Assembly (NCBI RefSeq): GCF_001294535.1
Contig: NZ_LGIC01000013.1
Coordinates: 29,788-93,787, forward strand
Direction: 5' to 3'
Length of the DNA stretch: 64,000 bases
Source: Cypionkella psychrotolerans
GTDB taxonomy: Bacteria > Pseudomonadota > Alphaproteobacteria > Rhodobacterales > Rhodobacteraceae
A model generated the notes under the pieces. The model saw only the letters and a program-made list of their open reading frames with translations, was not told the origin of the DNA and ran no database searches. The position numbers were made by a program, and so were the translations under genes. Shown piece after piece: positions 17,470 through 26,226 of the stretch. Numbering within the stretch: the stretch's first letter is position 1; each line of letters begins with the position of its first letter.

Positions 17470-17502
17470 CTCCGGCGGGGATATTTGAGCGCAGAGGATG
17501 GG
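17470..17502 (-). repeat. Copy of 33-base intergenic repeat
   Basis: On the minus strand this reads CCCATCCTCTGCGCTCAAAT then ATCCCCGCCGGAG, nearly identical to 61121-61154. It directly precedes the TusA-like gene and may supply part of its leader. Confidence 0.75.
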
Positions 17503-17509
17503 CTTGGTT

Positions 17510-17737
17510 ATGGATTGGGACGTGGAGTTGGATTGCTTGGGGCTGCTCTGCCCCCTGCCCGTGCTGCGGGCGCGCAAGCGGTTGCTTGGAATGACGGCAG
17601 GACAGGTTTTGCGGGTGCTGGCCAGTGACAAGATGGCGGCGATTGATCTGCCGCATTTCTGCGTCGAGGTTGGGCATGATTATCTGGGGGCCAGCGCGAT
17701 CGAGGGCGGCAGCGCCTATCTGATCCGGCGCGGATAG
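17510..17737 (+). CDS. TusA/SirA-like sulfurtransferase
   Basis: 75 residues. It has the family's CPLPVLRARKRL motif (Cys-Pro-x-Pro) near the N-terminus. TusA-family proteins relay sulfur for tRNA thiolation, molybdenum cofactor or sulfur oxidation; which of these cannot be told here. The start is uncertain: the ATG at 17510 or the in-frame ATG at 17498. The leader overlaps an intergenic repeat. Convergent with rne, with a hairpin between them. Confidence 0.85.
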   Translation: MDWDVELDCLGLLCPLPVLRARKRLLGMTAGQVLRVLASDKMAAIDLPHFCVEVGHDYLGASAIEGGSAYLIRRG

Positions 17738-17741
17738 AGAA

Positions 17742-17767
17742 AGGGCGGCGGGTTTCCCCACCGCCCC
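17742..17767. terminator. Hairpin between convergent tusA-like gene and rne
   Basis: GGGCGGCGGG-TTTCCC-style stem-loop (GGGCGG.GGG / CCC.CCGCCC, one mismatch). The T-tail is weak, but the position between two converging genes suits a shared terminator. Confidence 0.5.
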
Positions 17768-17786
17768 ATCGAACAATTTTTAAGCT

Positions 17787-20522
17787 TTAGCGACCCAAAG
17801 ACCACCAGCCGCGCTTTTTCGGCTTGGCAGGGCCATCGTCGTCGGCGGGCTCCACCGCGGCGTCGACAAGACCCGGATCGACGTGCAGGCTGGCCGCAGG
17901 TGCCGCCTCAACCAAACCCGGATCGGCTTGCAGAACCGGGGCACTTGCCACCGGAGCGGCCTCTGCGACCACTTCAACCGCGACCGAGGCGGGCGCTTCA
18001 GCCTCAACCACCACTTCGGCTTTCGGCTTGGCGCGGCTGGTGCGGCTGCGCGTCGGTTTCGGCTTGTCTTCAGCCACAACTGGGGCGTCCGCGACCGGAG
18101 CTTCCGCCGCAAGTTCCGCCACGGGTTCTGCTTTCACGGCGCTGCTGCGCGAGCGGCTGCGGGCAGGCTTGACCGCCTCAGCCACGGGCGCTTCCGCTGC
18201 TGCCACCGCCGCCGATTTGCTGCCACGCGGCGCGCGGGTGCGGGTTGGCTTTTTCACTTCAACCTCAGGAGCGGCCTCTACCGGGGCCTCGGCTGCGACT
18301 TCGGTGACGGCCAAAGGCGCATCATCGCCCGCCTCGTCATCACCCTCATCGTCGCCGTCGTCACCTTCCGCATCCGCGCCGGCGATAGCCTCACCCGGCT
18401 GACCGGGCTTCTTGCGACGACGCCGACGGCGGCGCTTCTTACCGGTGCCGCCGTCGCCATTCGCCACCGCAGGAGCGGTGGCTGCCGCAGCAACGGGGGC
18501 CGCTTCAACCACTTCGGCTTCTTCAACATCATCCACATCGTCGATGATATCTTCGTCTTCTTCTTCCGCCACCGGCGCGCCCATCAGCGAGGCATTGCCC
18601 GAGATCACCGACGATACTTCCGGCACCACGCGGGTCGCGGTCTTGAATTTCTCAATCGAGAAATCCGGGCTGATCATTGCGGGATCACATTCAATCCGCA
18701 CCGCCATGCCATACCGTGCCTCAATCAAGGCAATATGCTCGCGCTTACCGTTGATCAGGAAGTTGACGATGCCAATCGGCGCGCGCAGCAGCACCTCTTT
18801 CGAGCGTTTCCGCGTGCCTTCTTCTTCCAACGCGCGCAACACTTGCAAGCCAAGGCTATCATCCGAGCGGATCAGCCCGGTGCCATGGCAATGCGAGCAG
18901 GGCTGTGTGGTCGATTCCAGCATCCCCGGACGCAGCCGCTGACGCGACATTTCCATCAGGCCAAAGCCAGAAATCCGCCCAACCTGAATCCGCGCGCGGT
19001 CGGTTTTCAGCTTATCTTTCAGCTTCTTCTCGACGGCTGCGTTGTTGCGACGCTCTTCCATGTCGATGAAGTCGATCACGATCAGGCCCGCCAAATCGCG
19101 CAGACGCAGCTGACGCGCGACTTCTTCGGCGGCCTCAAGGTTGGTCTTCAAAGCGGTGTCCTCGATGGACCCCTCTTTGGTGGCGCGACCGGAGTTCACG
19201 TCGACCGCCACCAGCGCTTCGGTGATGCCGATCACGATATAGCCGCCGGATTTCAGCTGCACCGTTGGGTTGAACATGCCGCCGAGATAGCTTTCGACCT
19301 GATATTTCGCGAACAGCGGGGTGGGATCATCATAGCGCACCACCGCTTTGGCGTGGCTTGGCATGATCATCCGCATGAAGTCTTTCGCGGTGCGGTAACC
19401 CGCCTCGCCTTCAACCAAAATCTCGTCAATCTCGCGGCTATAGAGATCGCGGATCGTGCGTTTGATCAGATTGCCTTCCTCGTAGATCGCGGCGGGCGCA
19501 ATCGACTTCAGGGTCAGTTCGCGGATCTGTTCCCACAACCGCATCAGATATTCGTAGTCGCGCTTGATCTCGGGCTTGGTGCGCTTGGCACCAGCCGTCC
19601 GAATGATCAGGCCCGCGCCTTCCGGCACTTCGATTTCGGTGGCGATCTCTTTCAGCTTTTTGCGGTCAGCGGCTTGGGTGATCTTGCGGGAAATCCCGCC
19701 GCCGCGCGCGGTGTTCGGCATCAGCACGCAATAGCGGCCCGCAAGGCTGAGGTAGGTGGTGAGGGCAGCGCCCTTGTTGCCGCGCTCTTCCTTGACCACC
19801 TGCACCAGCATGATCTGCCGGACCTTAATCACTTCTTGGATTTTATAGCGCCGGGCCCGAGGCTTGCGCGGCGCGGAAATTTCTTCCGACACATCTTCTT
19901 CGGCGATGGATTCGATCTCATCGTCGGTGTCCGAGGCGTGATCAATCGAGCGATAGACCGCGTCGCCTTCCTCGGCATCCACCGAGGCGACGTTGTGGGT
20001 ATGGCTGTGATCGTGATGATCGTGGTCGTGATGCGGCTGTTCCACCACATCGGCGGGCGCGGATTGCACCAGCGCATCGGCACCAGTTTCATCCCCAAGA
20101 TCCACCACATCCATGCTGCTGATCTCGGACGACTGTACAGCGTCGCCCTCAACGGCTTCAGCGCGCGGGCGCTGCTGTTGCGGCTTGGGACGCGGGCGCG
20201 AGCGGCGGTTGTCTTCTTCATCCTGCGCGCGGTTGAAGGCGCGTTCTTCGTCCAGCAGGGCTTTGCGATCGGCCACGGGGATCTGGTAATAATCCGGGTG
20301 AATTTCGGCAAAAGCCAAGAAGCCATGACGGTTTCCACCATATTCGACAAAGGCCGCCTGCAGCGAAGGCTCCACGCGGGTCACTTTGGCAAGGTAGATA
20401 TTTCCGGCAAGCTGGCGCTTGTTTACGGTTTCAAAATCGAATTCTTCGACCTTGTTTCCATCGACCACAACAACCCGAGTTTCCTCGGCATGGGTGGCGT
20501 CGATAAGCATTTTCTTTGACAT
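17787..20522 (-). CDS. rne: Ribonuclease E
   Basis: 911-residue endoribonuclease, scaffold of the RNA degradosome. The N-terminal S1 domain is interrupted by an acidic insert of ~130 residues (about 95-230) that contains a His/Asp run HHDHDHHDHSHTH. The catalytic DNase I-like part has VAVDVNSGRATKEG and LIVIDFIDMEERRN (metal-binding Asp). The zinc link is PCSHCHGTG. From about residue 640 the tail is low-complexity with acidic, basic and Ala/Pro/Val blocks (KKRRRRRRRKKPG), typical of the partner-binding region. A long structured leader precedes it. A short RNase E/G paralogue is at 62059-63084. Confidence 0.95.
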   Translation of the reverse strand: MSKKMLIDATHAEETRVVVVDGNKVEEFDFETVNKRQLAGNIYLAKVTRVEPSLQAAFVEYGGNRHGFLAFAEIHPDYYQIPVADRKALLDEERAFNRAQDEEDNRRSRPRPKPQQQRPRAEAVEGDAVQSSEISSMDVVDLGDETGADALVQSAPADVVEQPHHDHDHHDHSHTHNVASVDAEEGDAVYRSIDHASDTDDEIESIAEEDVSEEISAPRKPRARRYKIQEVIKVRQIMLVQVVKEERGNKGAALTTYLSLAGRYCVLMPNTARGGGISRKITQAADRKKLKEIATEIEVPEGAGLIIRTAGAKRTKPEIKRDYEYLMRLWEQIRELTLKSIAPAAIYEEGNLIKRTIRDLYSREIDEILVEGEAGYRTAKDFMRMIMPSHAKAVVRYDDPTPLFAKYQVESYLGGMFNPTVQLKSGGYIVIGITEALVAVDVNSGRATKEGSIEDTALKTNLEAAEEVARQLRLRDLAGLIVIDFIDMEERRNNAAVEKKLKDKLKTDRARIQVGRISGFGLMEMSRQRLRPGMLESTTQPCSHCHGTGLIRSDDSLGLQVLRALEEEGTRKRSKEVLLRAPIGIVNFLINGKREHIALIEARYGMAVRIECDPAMISPDFSIEKFKTATRVVPEVSSVISGNASLMGAPVAEEEDEDIIDDVDDVEEAEVVEAAPVAAAATAPAVANGDGGTGKKRRRRRRRKKPGQPGEAIAGADAEGDDGDDEGDDEAGDDAPLAVTEVAAEAPVEAAPEVEVKKPTRTRAPRGSKSAAVAAAEAPVAEAVKPARSRSRSSAVKAEPVAELAAEAPVADAPVVAEDKPKPTRSRTSRAKPKAEVVVEAEAPASVAVEVVAEAAPVASAPVLQADPGLVEAAPAASLHVDPGLVDAAVEPADDDGPAKPKKRGWWSLGR

Positions 20523-20974
20523 ATCAATCCATTGCGCCTGTCATGCGAAAACCCGCTTGGCGGACCAAAGCGGGTGTTTGACACAAAGAGGCGACTTGTT
20601 CGGGCGGCTGCGCGCAACGCAAATAAGCGGGCTGTGCCCGGTGGGCACCCCTCGCCTTGAATTGCCAATGTCGCGCACATCATCGCGGTTCACGTTTGGA
20701 CAGCTTACGCCGCCCACCTAAAAAAGCCCGGTTTGATCCTGTGTTATCAGTCACTTACGAGCAATAATCCGGCCTTGCGGCCGATCCGACCACCCCGGTT
20801 TTCGGCGCGGTGAGCGCGCCAGATTGCTGAGGCAGAGAATTCTTTGACGATATAAAATCGCTTGACTGTCACCCTAACGGGAAACGGGCAGCGATGACAA
20901 TGGGTGATTTGCGTTGGTTGCAGGGTGCAGGCTGGGTGGTTCTGCGCTTGGCGCGGAACCAGCCACCCTGCCGC
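20523..20974 (-). promoter_or_regulatory. Long rne leader region with hairpins
   Basis: 452 bases without a gene between dctD and rne. On the minus strand it carries GTGCCC-ACC-GGGCAC (20648-20634). Nearer to rne is ACCCGCTT ... AAGCGGGT followed by TTTC (20575-20549), which looks like an intrinsic terminator 26 bases before the rne start. RNase E genes in other bacteria are autoregulated through leader hairpins, so attenuation or self-cleavage is plausible but unproven here. Confidence 0.5.
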
Positions 20975-22303
20975 TTAAACATAATCTTGCCGCTGCAAAC
21001 CATACTTCGCCATCTTTTCGTTCAGCGTCCGGCGTGGCAGGCACAATTCATCCATGACGCCGGTAATCGAACCCTTATGCCGCCGCATGGTGTTGTCGAT
21101 CAACATGCGCTCGAACGCCTCGACATAGTCTTTCAGCGGCTTGCCCTCAGTGGTCAGCGCAGGCCCGGAAGCCTCGTTATCCGCCATCAGCAGCGAGGCA
21201 ATCGAGCCGGACCCCCGCCGATTCTGCAACACCGCGCGTTCCGCAATATTGACCAGTTGCCGGACATTGCCCGGCCATGGCGCTTGCAACAGTTGCGCGG
21301 CTTCTTGCGCCGTCACCTGTGGCGCATCGCAGCCATATTCCTCGGCAAATTGTTCCGAGGATCGGGTGAACAGCGTCAGAATATCCTCACCACGCGCCCG
21401 CAGGGGCGGGCAGATGATGGTCATCGCACCCAAGCGATAGAACAGATCGGACCGCAACACATCTTCCAGCGTCTTATCAGGCGCATGTTCATTGCAAATC
21501 GCAATGATCCGGGTTTCCGGCGGCGTGCCCTGCTCGTTGATCAAGGTCAGCAGCCGCGATTGAAGCGGATGGCTCAGTGCCTCAATATCCTCAAGACACA
21601 GCGTTCCGCCGCGAGCTTCTTCCACCAAAGGCAGATTGCCATCATCCGAGGGGCCAAACAGCTTGGCCGCCAGTTGATCTTCACTCCAAGCCGCACAAGA
21701 CACGGTGACGAATTTCTTCGACCCGCGCGGCCCAACCGCGTGCAACGCATGCGCCACCAAGGTCTTGCCTGTGCCCGTCTCGCCATCAATCAAGACATGG
21801 CTATCGGCCTGACCAAGATCGAGAATATCCTCGCGCAGCCGCTCCATTGCCGGGCTGGCACCAACCAGTTTCTTCATCAGGATCGAGCCATCCGACAACT
21901 CACGCCGCAAAGCCCGGTTGTCCAAGGTCAAGCGCCGCGCCATGGTCGCGCGCTTTGCAAGTTCGGTCATCCGGTCCGGGTTGAATGGCTTTTCGAGGAA
22001 ATCATAGGCTCCGACGCGCATCGCCTCAACCGCCATCGGCACGTCACCATGACCGGTGATCAGAATCACGGGAAGGCCCGAATCCATGCCCATCAGCCGT
22101 TTCAAAAACGCCATCCCGTCCATACCCGGCATCTTGATGTCCGAGACCACGACCCCCGGCCATTCCGGGCCCAACGCCTTCAACGCTTCTTCCGCGCTCG
22201 CGTAGGTTTCGGTGTCAAACCCCGACAGGGCCAGCCACTGGCTGATCGAGGCACGCATATCCGCCTCGTCGTCCACAATCGCCACTTTCATCGCCCGTGC
22301 CAT
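20975..22303 (-). CDS. dctD: C4-dicarboxylate response regulator DctD-like, GAFTGA motif missing
   Basis: 442 residues. The receiver domain (residues ~1-120) has phospho-Asp in VVVSDIKMPGMDG. The AAA+ domain has Walker A GETGTGKT. A Fis-type HTH (LPRRTLNEKMAKYGL) ends the protein. Where sigma-54 activators have GAFTGA, this one reads LFGPSDDGNLPLVEEARGG, and Walker B reads LCLEDI instead of LFLDEI. It may therefore not work with sigma-54. The start at 22303 follows GAGGG, eight bases after the dctB stop. It pairs with DctB. Confidence 0.82.
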   Translation of the reverse strand: MARAMKVAIVDDEADMRASISQWLALSGFDTETYASAEEALKALGPEWPGVVVSDIKMPGMDGMAFLKRLMGMDSGLPVILITGHGDVPMAVEAMRVGAYDFLEKPFNPDRMTELAKRATMARRLTLDNRALRRELSDGSILMKKLVGASPAMERLREDILDLGQADSHVLIDGETGTGKTLVAHALHAVGPRGSKKFVTVSCAAWSEDQLAAKLFGPSDDGNLPLVEEARGGTLCLEDIEALSHPLQSRLLTLINEQGTPPETRIIAICNEHAPDKTLEDVLRSDLFYRLGAMTIICPPLRARGEDILTLFTRSSEQFAEEYGCDAPQVTAQEAAQLLQAPWPGNVRQLVNIAERAVLQNRRGSGSIASLLMADNEASGPALTTEGKPLKDYVEAFERMLIDNTMRRHKGSITGVMDELCLPRRTLNEKMAKYGLQRQDYV

Positions 22304-22310
22304 GCCGCCC

Positions 22311-24074
22311 TCATTCCGCTGCTTTTGCTTCTTTGCCCAAAAGGGGCAGTTGAACTTCGAACACCGCACCACCGTTTTCGGCGTTATGCGCCGTCAGACG
22401 CCCACCCAGATCGGTCACAATTCCCGAAGAGATCGCTAGACCCAGGCCCACGCCCTCGCCCGGCTTTTTCGTCGTGTAGAACGGCTCAAAGATCGAGCCG
22501 ATATCACCGATGCCAATGCCGTTATCGCGCACACCTAAAGTGGCGCTCTCGCCCACCGTCAACAAGAGGTCGATCTGCGGGTCGAGCGTGTCTTTGGTGG
22601 CATCCAGTGCATTTCTCAACAAATTGATAATCACCTGCTCCAGTCGCAGCCGATCCGCCATCACCATCACCGGTTGACGCGGCACAGTTCGGGTTATCTT
22701 CACAACGCGCTGCTTCAACTGTGGTTCCATCATCGCCAAGGCCGACGAGATACAGGCGCGCAGATCGACAGGCTCGAACGCCTCGCCGCCCTTGCGGGCG
22801 TAGGATTTCAGCTGCCGGGTGATCGCGCCCATCCGGTCAATCAGATCATCAATACGCTGGAAACTCGACAAAGCCTCATCCGGTCGCTTGCGCTGCAGCA
22901 GCAGCCGTGCGCCGGCGAGATAGGTTTTCATCGCGGCAAGCGGCTGGTTCAACTCATGGCTGACAGCCGCCGACATCTCACCCAAAGCCGCAAGTTTCGA
23001 CGATTGCGCCAGCGTCAGTTCGGCCACTTCCAGCGTTTTCTGAACCTTTTCCCGCTCGGCAATCTCGCGGGAAAGCCGCGCGTTCAACAGCCGCAATTCC
23101 GCCGATTCGCGCTGGAACGACACGCTTTGTGACCATGCCCGGCGTGACAGCACATAAAACGTCAGCGCGGTGAAAATCGCGAATCCCATGATTTCCAAGG
23201 CAATCACACCGTTCACCCGCTCACGCACCGAATCGTAAGCGGTGAAGGTCACCATCTTCCAACCCTGAAACGGCACCCGCGCCTCGGTGCGCAACACCGC
23301 TTCGCCGGACACATAGGCATCCGGCGGATTCTGCGCCCAATCTGCAGCCCCCTTCAGGGCGCGATCCAAGGCCGAGGGGCTATCGGTCGGTGAAAGCGCC
23401 TGCGCCACCGGCTTGCTTCGCCAAGAAGGCTCGGTCGCAAGGATCACGGTGGCTTCCGAATTGGCCACCAACACCGCATCCTGCAACCCCGCCCAAGCGC
23501 GTTCGTGCTTCATCATATCGACCGCAACCACGATCACGCCCTGCACCTGACCATCCGCCTCAATCACCCGCGAATAGGTGAAATCATAGGCGCCGCCGGG
23601 CTGTGGCGTGACAGAGAACACCGTGTCCTTGGTGCGCTTGGCATCGACGAAATAGCTGTCATTGCGGTGCGAGGTGCCCAGCAGGTTGCGATTGGTCGCC
23701 CCCACCGTCCAGCCGTCTTTGTCCAACAGCAGGATCGAGGCGACGCCGATTTCCTTTTGCACCTCGATCAGCCGCAAGGTGGTGCGGGAAAACGAATTCT
23801 TTTTCAACGAGTCGCGAATCGCCGGATCATCGGCCAGCAACAGCGGCACCACCGCCGTGCGCTGCACTTCTGACAGCATATTGCCGGAATAGAGCGCCAA
23901 GCGCAGTTCGGCCCGGTTGCGGGTGGTCTCAGTAAAGCGTTCTGACAGCCAGCGGTTGGTGATCAGGACCACGCCGACTGCCAGCAAGATCAATAGGGTA
24001 GCAGCCAGCCGAATCCGCCAGGATTTCCCCGGCGCTGCATCTGACATACGTTTGGATCGGCTGCGGCTTTGCAT
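22311..24074 (-). CDS. dctB: Sensor histidine kinase DctB-like
   Basis: 587 residues. It has an N-terminal membrane helix (~20-40), a periplasmic double-PAS-like sensor region to ~290, and a second helix (~297-315). The HisKA box is MSAAVSHELNQPLAAMKTYL and the ATPase has NALDAT, DNGIGI and GVGLGL. DctB kinases sense C4-dicarboxylates such as succinate and phosphorylate DctD. No dct transporter gene is in the window. The start is the ATG at 24074 or 24047; neither has a strong ribosome site. Confidence 0.87.
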   Translation of the reverse strand: MQSRSRSKRMSDAAPGKSWRIRLAATLLILLAVGVVLITNRWLSERFTETTRNRAELRLALYSGNMLSEVQRTAVVPLLLADDPAIRDSLKKNSFSRTTLRLIEVQKEIGVASILLLDKDGWTVGATNRNLLGTSHRNDSYFVDAKRTKDTVFSVTPQPGGAYDFTYSRVIEADGQVQGVIVVAVDMMKHERAWAGLQDAVLVANSEATVILATEPSWRSKPVAQALSPTDSPSALDRALKGAADWAQNPPDAYVSGEAVLRTEARVPFQGWKMVTFTAYDSVRERVNGVIALEIMGFAIFTALTFYVLSRRAWSQSVSFQRESAELRLLNARLSREIAEREKVQKTLEVAELTLAQSSKLAALGEMSAAVSHELNQPLAAMKTYLAGARLLLQRKRPDEALSSFQRIDDLIDRMGAITRQLKSYARKGGEAFEPVDLRACISSALAMMEPQLKQRVVKITRTVPRQPVMVMADRLRLEQVIINLLRNALDATKDTLDPQIDLLLTVGESATLGVRDNGIGIGDIGSIFEPFYTTKKPGEGVGLGLAISSGIVTDLGGRLTAHNAENGGAVFEVQLPLLGKEAKAAE

Positions 24075-24120
24075 CGCGTAAGTTTAAGCCCGCCCAAGCC
24101 CGGCCTCAAGCCGAAGGGAC

Positions 24121-24789
24121 TCAGGCCAGCGCCATCCCGCCCATCAGGCTGGCAAACAGCGCAGCACCATCGGTGCCGCCTGTACGGGCATCCACCACCC
24201 GCTCCGGATGCGGCATCATCCCCAGCACGCGACGGTTGGCCGAGAGCACGCCCGCGATGTCAGCCGCAGCGCCATTGGGATTTTGGGTATAGGTGAAAGC
24301 GATGCGATCTTCGGCGCGCAAAGCAGCCAGCCCTTCGGCATCAATGGTATAATTGCCGTCGTGATGCGCCACCGGCACCGCAATCTGCTGGCCTTTGGCG
24401 TAAGCACTGGTGAACGCGCTGTCAGCCGTGGCCACTTGCAAGCCAACGGTTTTGCAGATGAACTTGAGGCCCGCATTCCGCATCAAGGCCCCCGGCAGCA
24501 GTTGCATCTCGGTCAACACCTGAAAGCCGTTGCAAATCCCCAGTACATAGCCACCCCGGTCCGCATGGCTGCGAATGGCCGCCGCAATCGGCGACTGCGC
24601 CGCAATCGCGCCGCAGCGCAGATAGTCACCAAAGGAAAACCCGCCCGGAACCCCGACGACATCGGTGCCTGCTGGCAGCGCCGTGTCCTTGTGCCAGACC
24701 CGCGACACCTCAAAACCGACGCGCTCAAATGCTACAGCAAGATCACGGTCGCAGTTCGAGCCGGGAAAGGTGACGACGGCGGCTTTCAT
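24121..24789 (-). CDS. purQ: Phosphoribosylformylglycinamidine synthase subunit PurQ
   Basis: Glutaminase subunit that supplies ammonia to PurL in purine synthesis. It shows the class I amidotransferase nucleophile in [13 protein letters not shown] and the His/Glu pair in [10 protein letters not shown]; it begins [14 protein letters not shown]. 222 residues. The start at 24789 is set by GGAGAGCTGCCC upstream. It follows purS by about 130 bases on the same strand; purL is not in the window. Confidence 0.96.
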   Translation of the reverse strand: MKAAVVTFPGSNCDRDLAVAFERVGFEVSRVWHKDTALPAGTDVVGVPGGFSFGDYLRCGAIAAQSPIAAAIRSHADRGGYVLGICNGFQVLTEMQLLPGALMRNAGLKFICKTVGLQVATADSAFTSAYAKGQQIAVPVAHHDGNYTIDAEGLAALRAEDRIAFTYTQNPNGAAADIAGVLSANRRVLGMMPHPERVVDARTGGTDGAALFASLMGGMALA

Positions 24790-24916
24790 GGGCAGCTCTC
24801 CGATAAATTGGGATGGCCCGCGCATAGCGCAATCCACGCGGTGCTTCCAGCCAAAAATCCGGTTGAAGCCCCAGCACGGAATTCGCGCGAAAATCGAGTT
24901 GTTGCACGCGCCTTAT

Positions 24917-25156
24917 TTAGATCAATTCGACCCGGTAGCTTTCAATCACCGCATTCGCCAACAGCTTGTCACACATGGCGCGGGCAGCAGCCTCGGCAGC
25001 AGCTTTGTCTGTCTCTGCCAAATCAAGCTCGATCACTTTACCCTGCCGCACGCCGTTCACCCCAGCAAAGCCCAGCGTGCCAAGCGCGTGACGCACCGCC
25101 TCGCCTTGCACATCCAGAACGCCAGATTTCAGCATGACCGTTACGCGCGCTTTCAT
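24917..25156 (-). CDS. purS: Phosphoribosylformylglycinamidine synthase subunit PurS
   Basis: A 79-residue structural subunit of the PurLQS complex (MKARVTVMLKSGVLDVQGEA ... NAVIESYRVELI). The start at 25156 follows GAGGAG. It lies between purC and purQ, same strand, as in many bacteria. Confidence 0.95.
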   Translation of the reverse strand: MKARVTVMLKSGVLDVQGEAVRHALGTLGFAGVNGVRQGKVIELDLAETDKAAAEAAARAMCDKLLANAVIESYRVELI

Positions 25157-25219
25157 AGCAATCTCCTCAAAGGGGCGGGGTTGCCGCCCGATACCGCCGC
25201 TTGCCCTGACGGGCAAGCC

Positions 25220-25984
25220 TTAGTTGATCAAAGTCGGCTTCACCGTATGCGTGACGTTGGAGGGCAACACGCCCAAGCGCCGCGCGAGTTCGGTGTAGAC
25301 ATCGGGCAGCGGTCCCGGCTCGGGGATCGGTTGGCCGTCGCCACGATCAACCAGACCGCGCAGATCCCACAACCGGCAGCTGTCCGGGCTGATCTCATCG
25401 GCGACGATCAGGCGCATGTAATCGCCTTCCCAAATCCGCCCGACTTCGATGCGGAAATCCACCAAGCGGATGCCGACGCCCAGCATCACGCCGGACATGA
25501 AATCATTCACCCGCAACGCCAGCGCGATCACGTCATCCAGATCCTGCTGGGTGGCCCAACCAAAGGCGACGATATGTTCTTCCGCGACCATCGGCAGCGA
25601 CAGGCGGTCATCTTTCAGGTAATATTCGACAATCGGGCGCGGCAGTGGGGTGCCTTCGGGGATGCCGAGACGCTCGGAAATTTCACCAGCAGCAAAGTTG
25701 CGCACCACGACTTCCAGCGGGATGATTTCGGCCATCCGCACCAGTTGCTCGCGCATGTTGACGCGGCGGATGAAATGGGTGGGCACGCCGATGGCATTCA
25801 ACCCCGACATGAAAAACTCTGACAGACGGTTGTTCAACACGCCCTTACCTTCGACCGCAGCCGGGGTGGCTTCGGCTGCGGTGGGCGCGGAATCGTCCTT
25901 GAAATATTGGATCAGAGTGCCCGGTTCCGGTCCTTCATACAGGATCTTCGCCTTGCCCTCGTAAACCTTCTTCCTGCGCGCCAT
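25220..25984 (-). CDS. purC: Phosphoribosylaminoimidazole-succinocarboxamide synthase
   Basis: 254-residue SAICAR synthetase. It begins MARRKKVYEGKAKILYEGPE and has the family's ATP and substrate segments VVVRNFAAGEISERLG and IRLVDFRIEVGRIW, with DEISPDSCRLWD. The start is the ATG at 25984; a much longer frame upstream has no ribosome site and no homologous sequence. First of purC-purS-purQ, divergent from the frameshifted gene at 26227. Confidence 0.96.
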   Translation of the reverse strand: MARRKKVYEGKAKILYEGPEPGTLIQYFKDDSAPTAAEATPAAVEGKGVLNNRLSEFFMSGLNAIGVPTHFIRRVNMREQLVRMAEIIPLEVVVRNFAAGEISERLGIPEGTPLPRPIVEYYLKDDRLSLPMVAEEHIVAFGWATQQDLDDVIALALRVNDFMSGVMLGVGIRLVDFRIEVGRIWEGDYMRLIVADEISPDSCRLWDLRGLVDRGDGQPIPEPGPLPDVYTELARRLGVLPSNVTHTVKPTLIN

Positions 25985-26226
25985 GAATGCTCCGATGCCA
26001 AACGGGCACGGGGGCGGCCAACGCCACCCCTGCCCTTTTTCCCGGCTATATGCCAAGCTGCGACGAGGAGCAAGGTATACGGGGCAAGGCGTAGGACGGC
26101 TTGATCTTCGACGGGAATGCGGGGCGGTGGTGCTTGTCCAGCTGCGGTACAAAAAAGGAAACTGAGGGTGGGACGCGAGGCTGAAGCGCAGATGACATTT
26201 GCCGGGCAGAGCGGCGGGGGAAAATC

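Noticed and set aside
17787..18600. Repetitive coding DNA at the rne 3' end considered as tandem repeats
   Set aside because: It encodes the low-complexity RNase E tail (Ala/Pro/Val/Glu and Arg/Lys blocks); units are irregular.
19995..20045. His/Asp run in rne considered as a CRISPR-like or simple DNA repeat
   Set aside because: It is in frame within a conserved gene and codes for a His-rich protein insert; no spacer-repeat pattern. No CRISPR array is visible anywhere in the window.
17883..20519. An 878-codon open frame antisense to rne
   Set aside because: It mirrors rne codon for codon; the product is His/Arg/Gly-rich with no recognisable domain. High GC makes long antisense frames common.
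20894..22627. A 577-codon plus-strand frame opposite dctD
   Set aside because: Composition is that of a shadow frame (Arg/His/Gln-rich) and dctD motifs on the other strand are clear.
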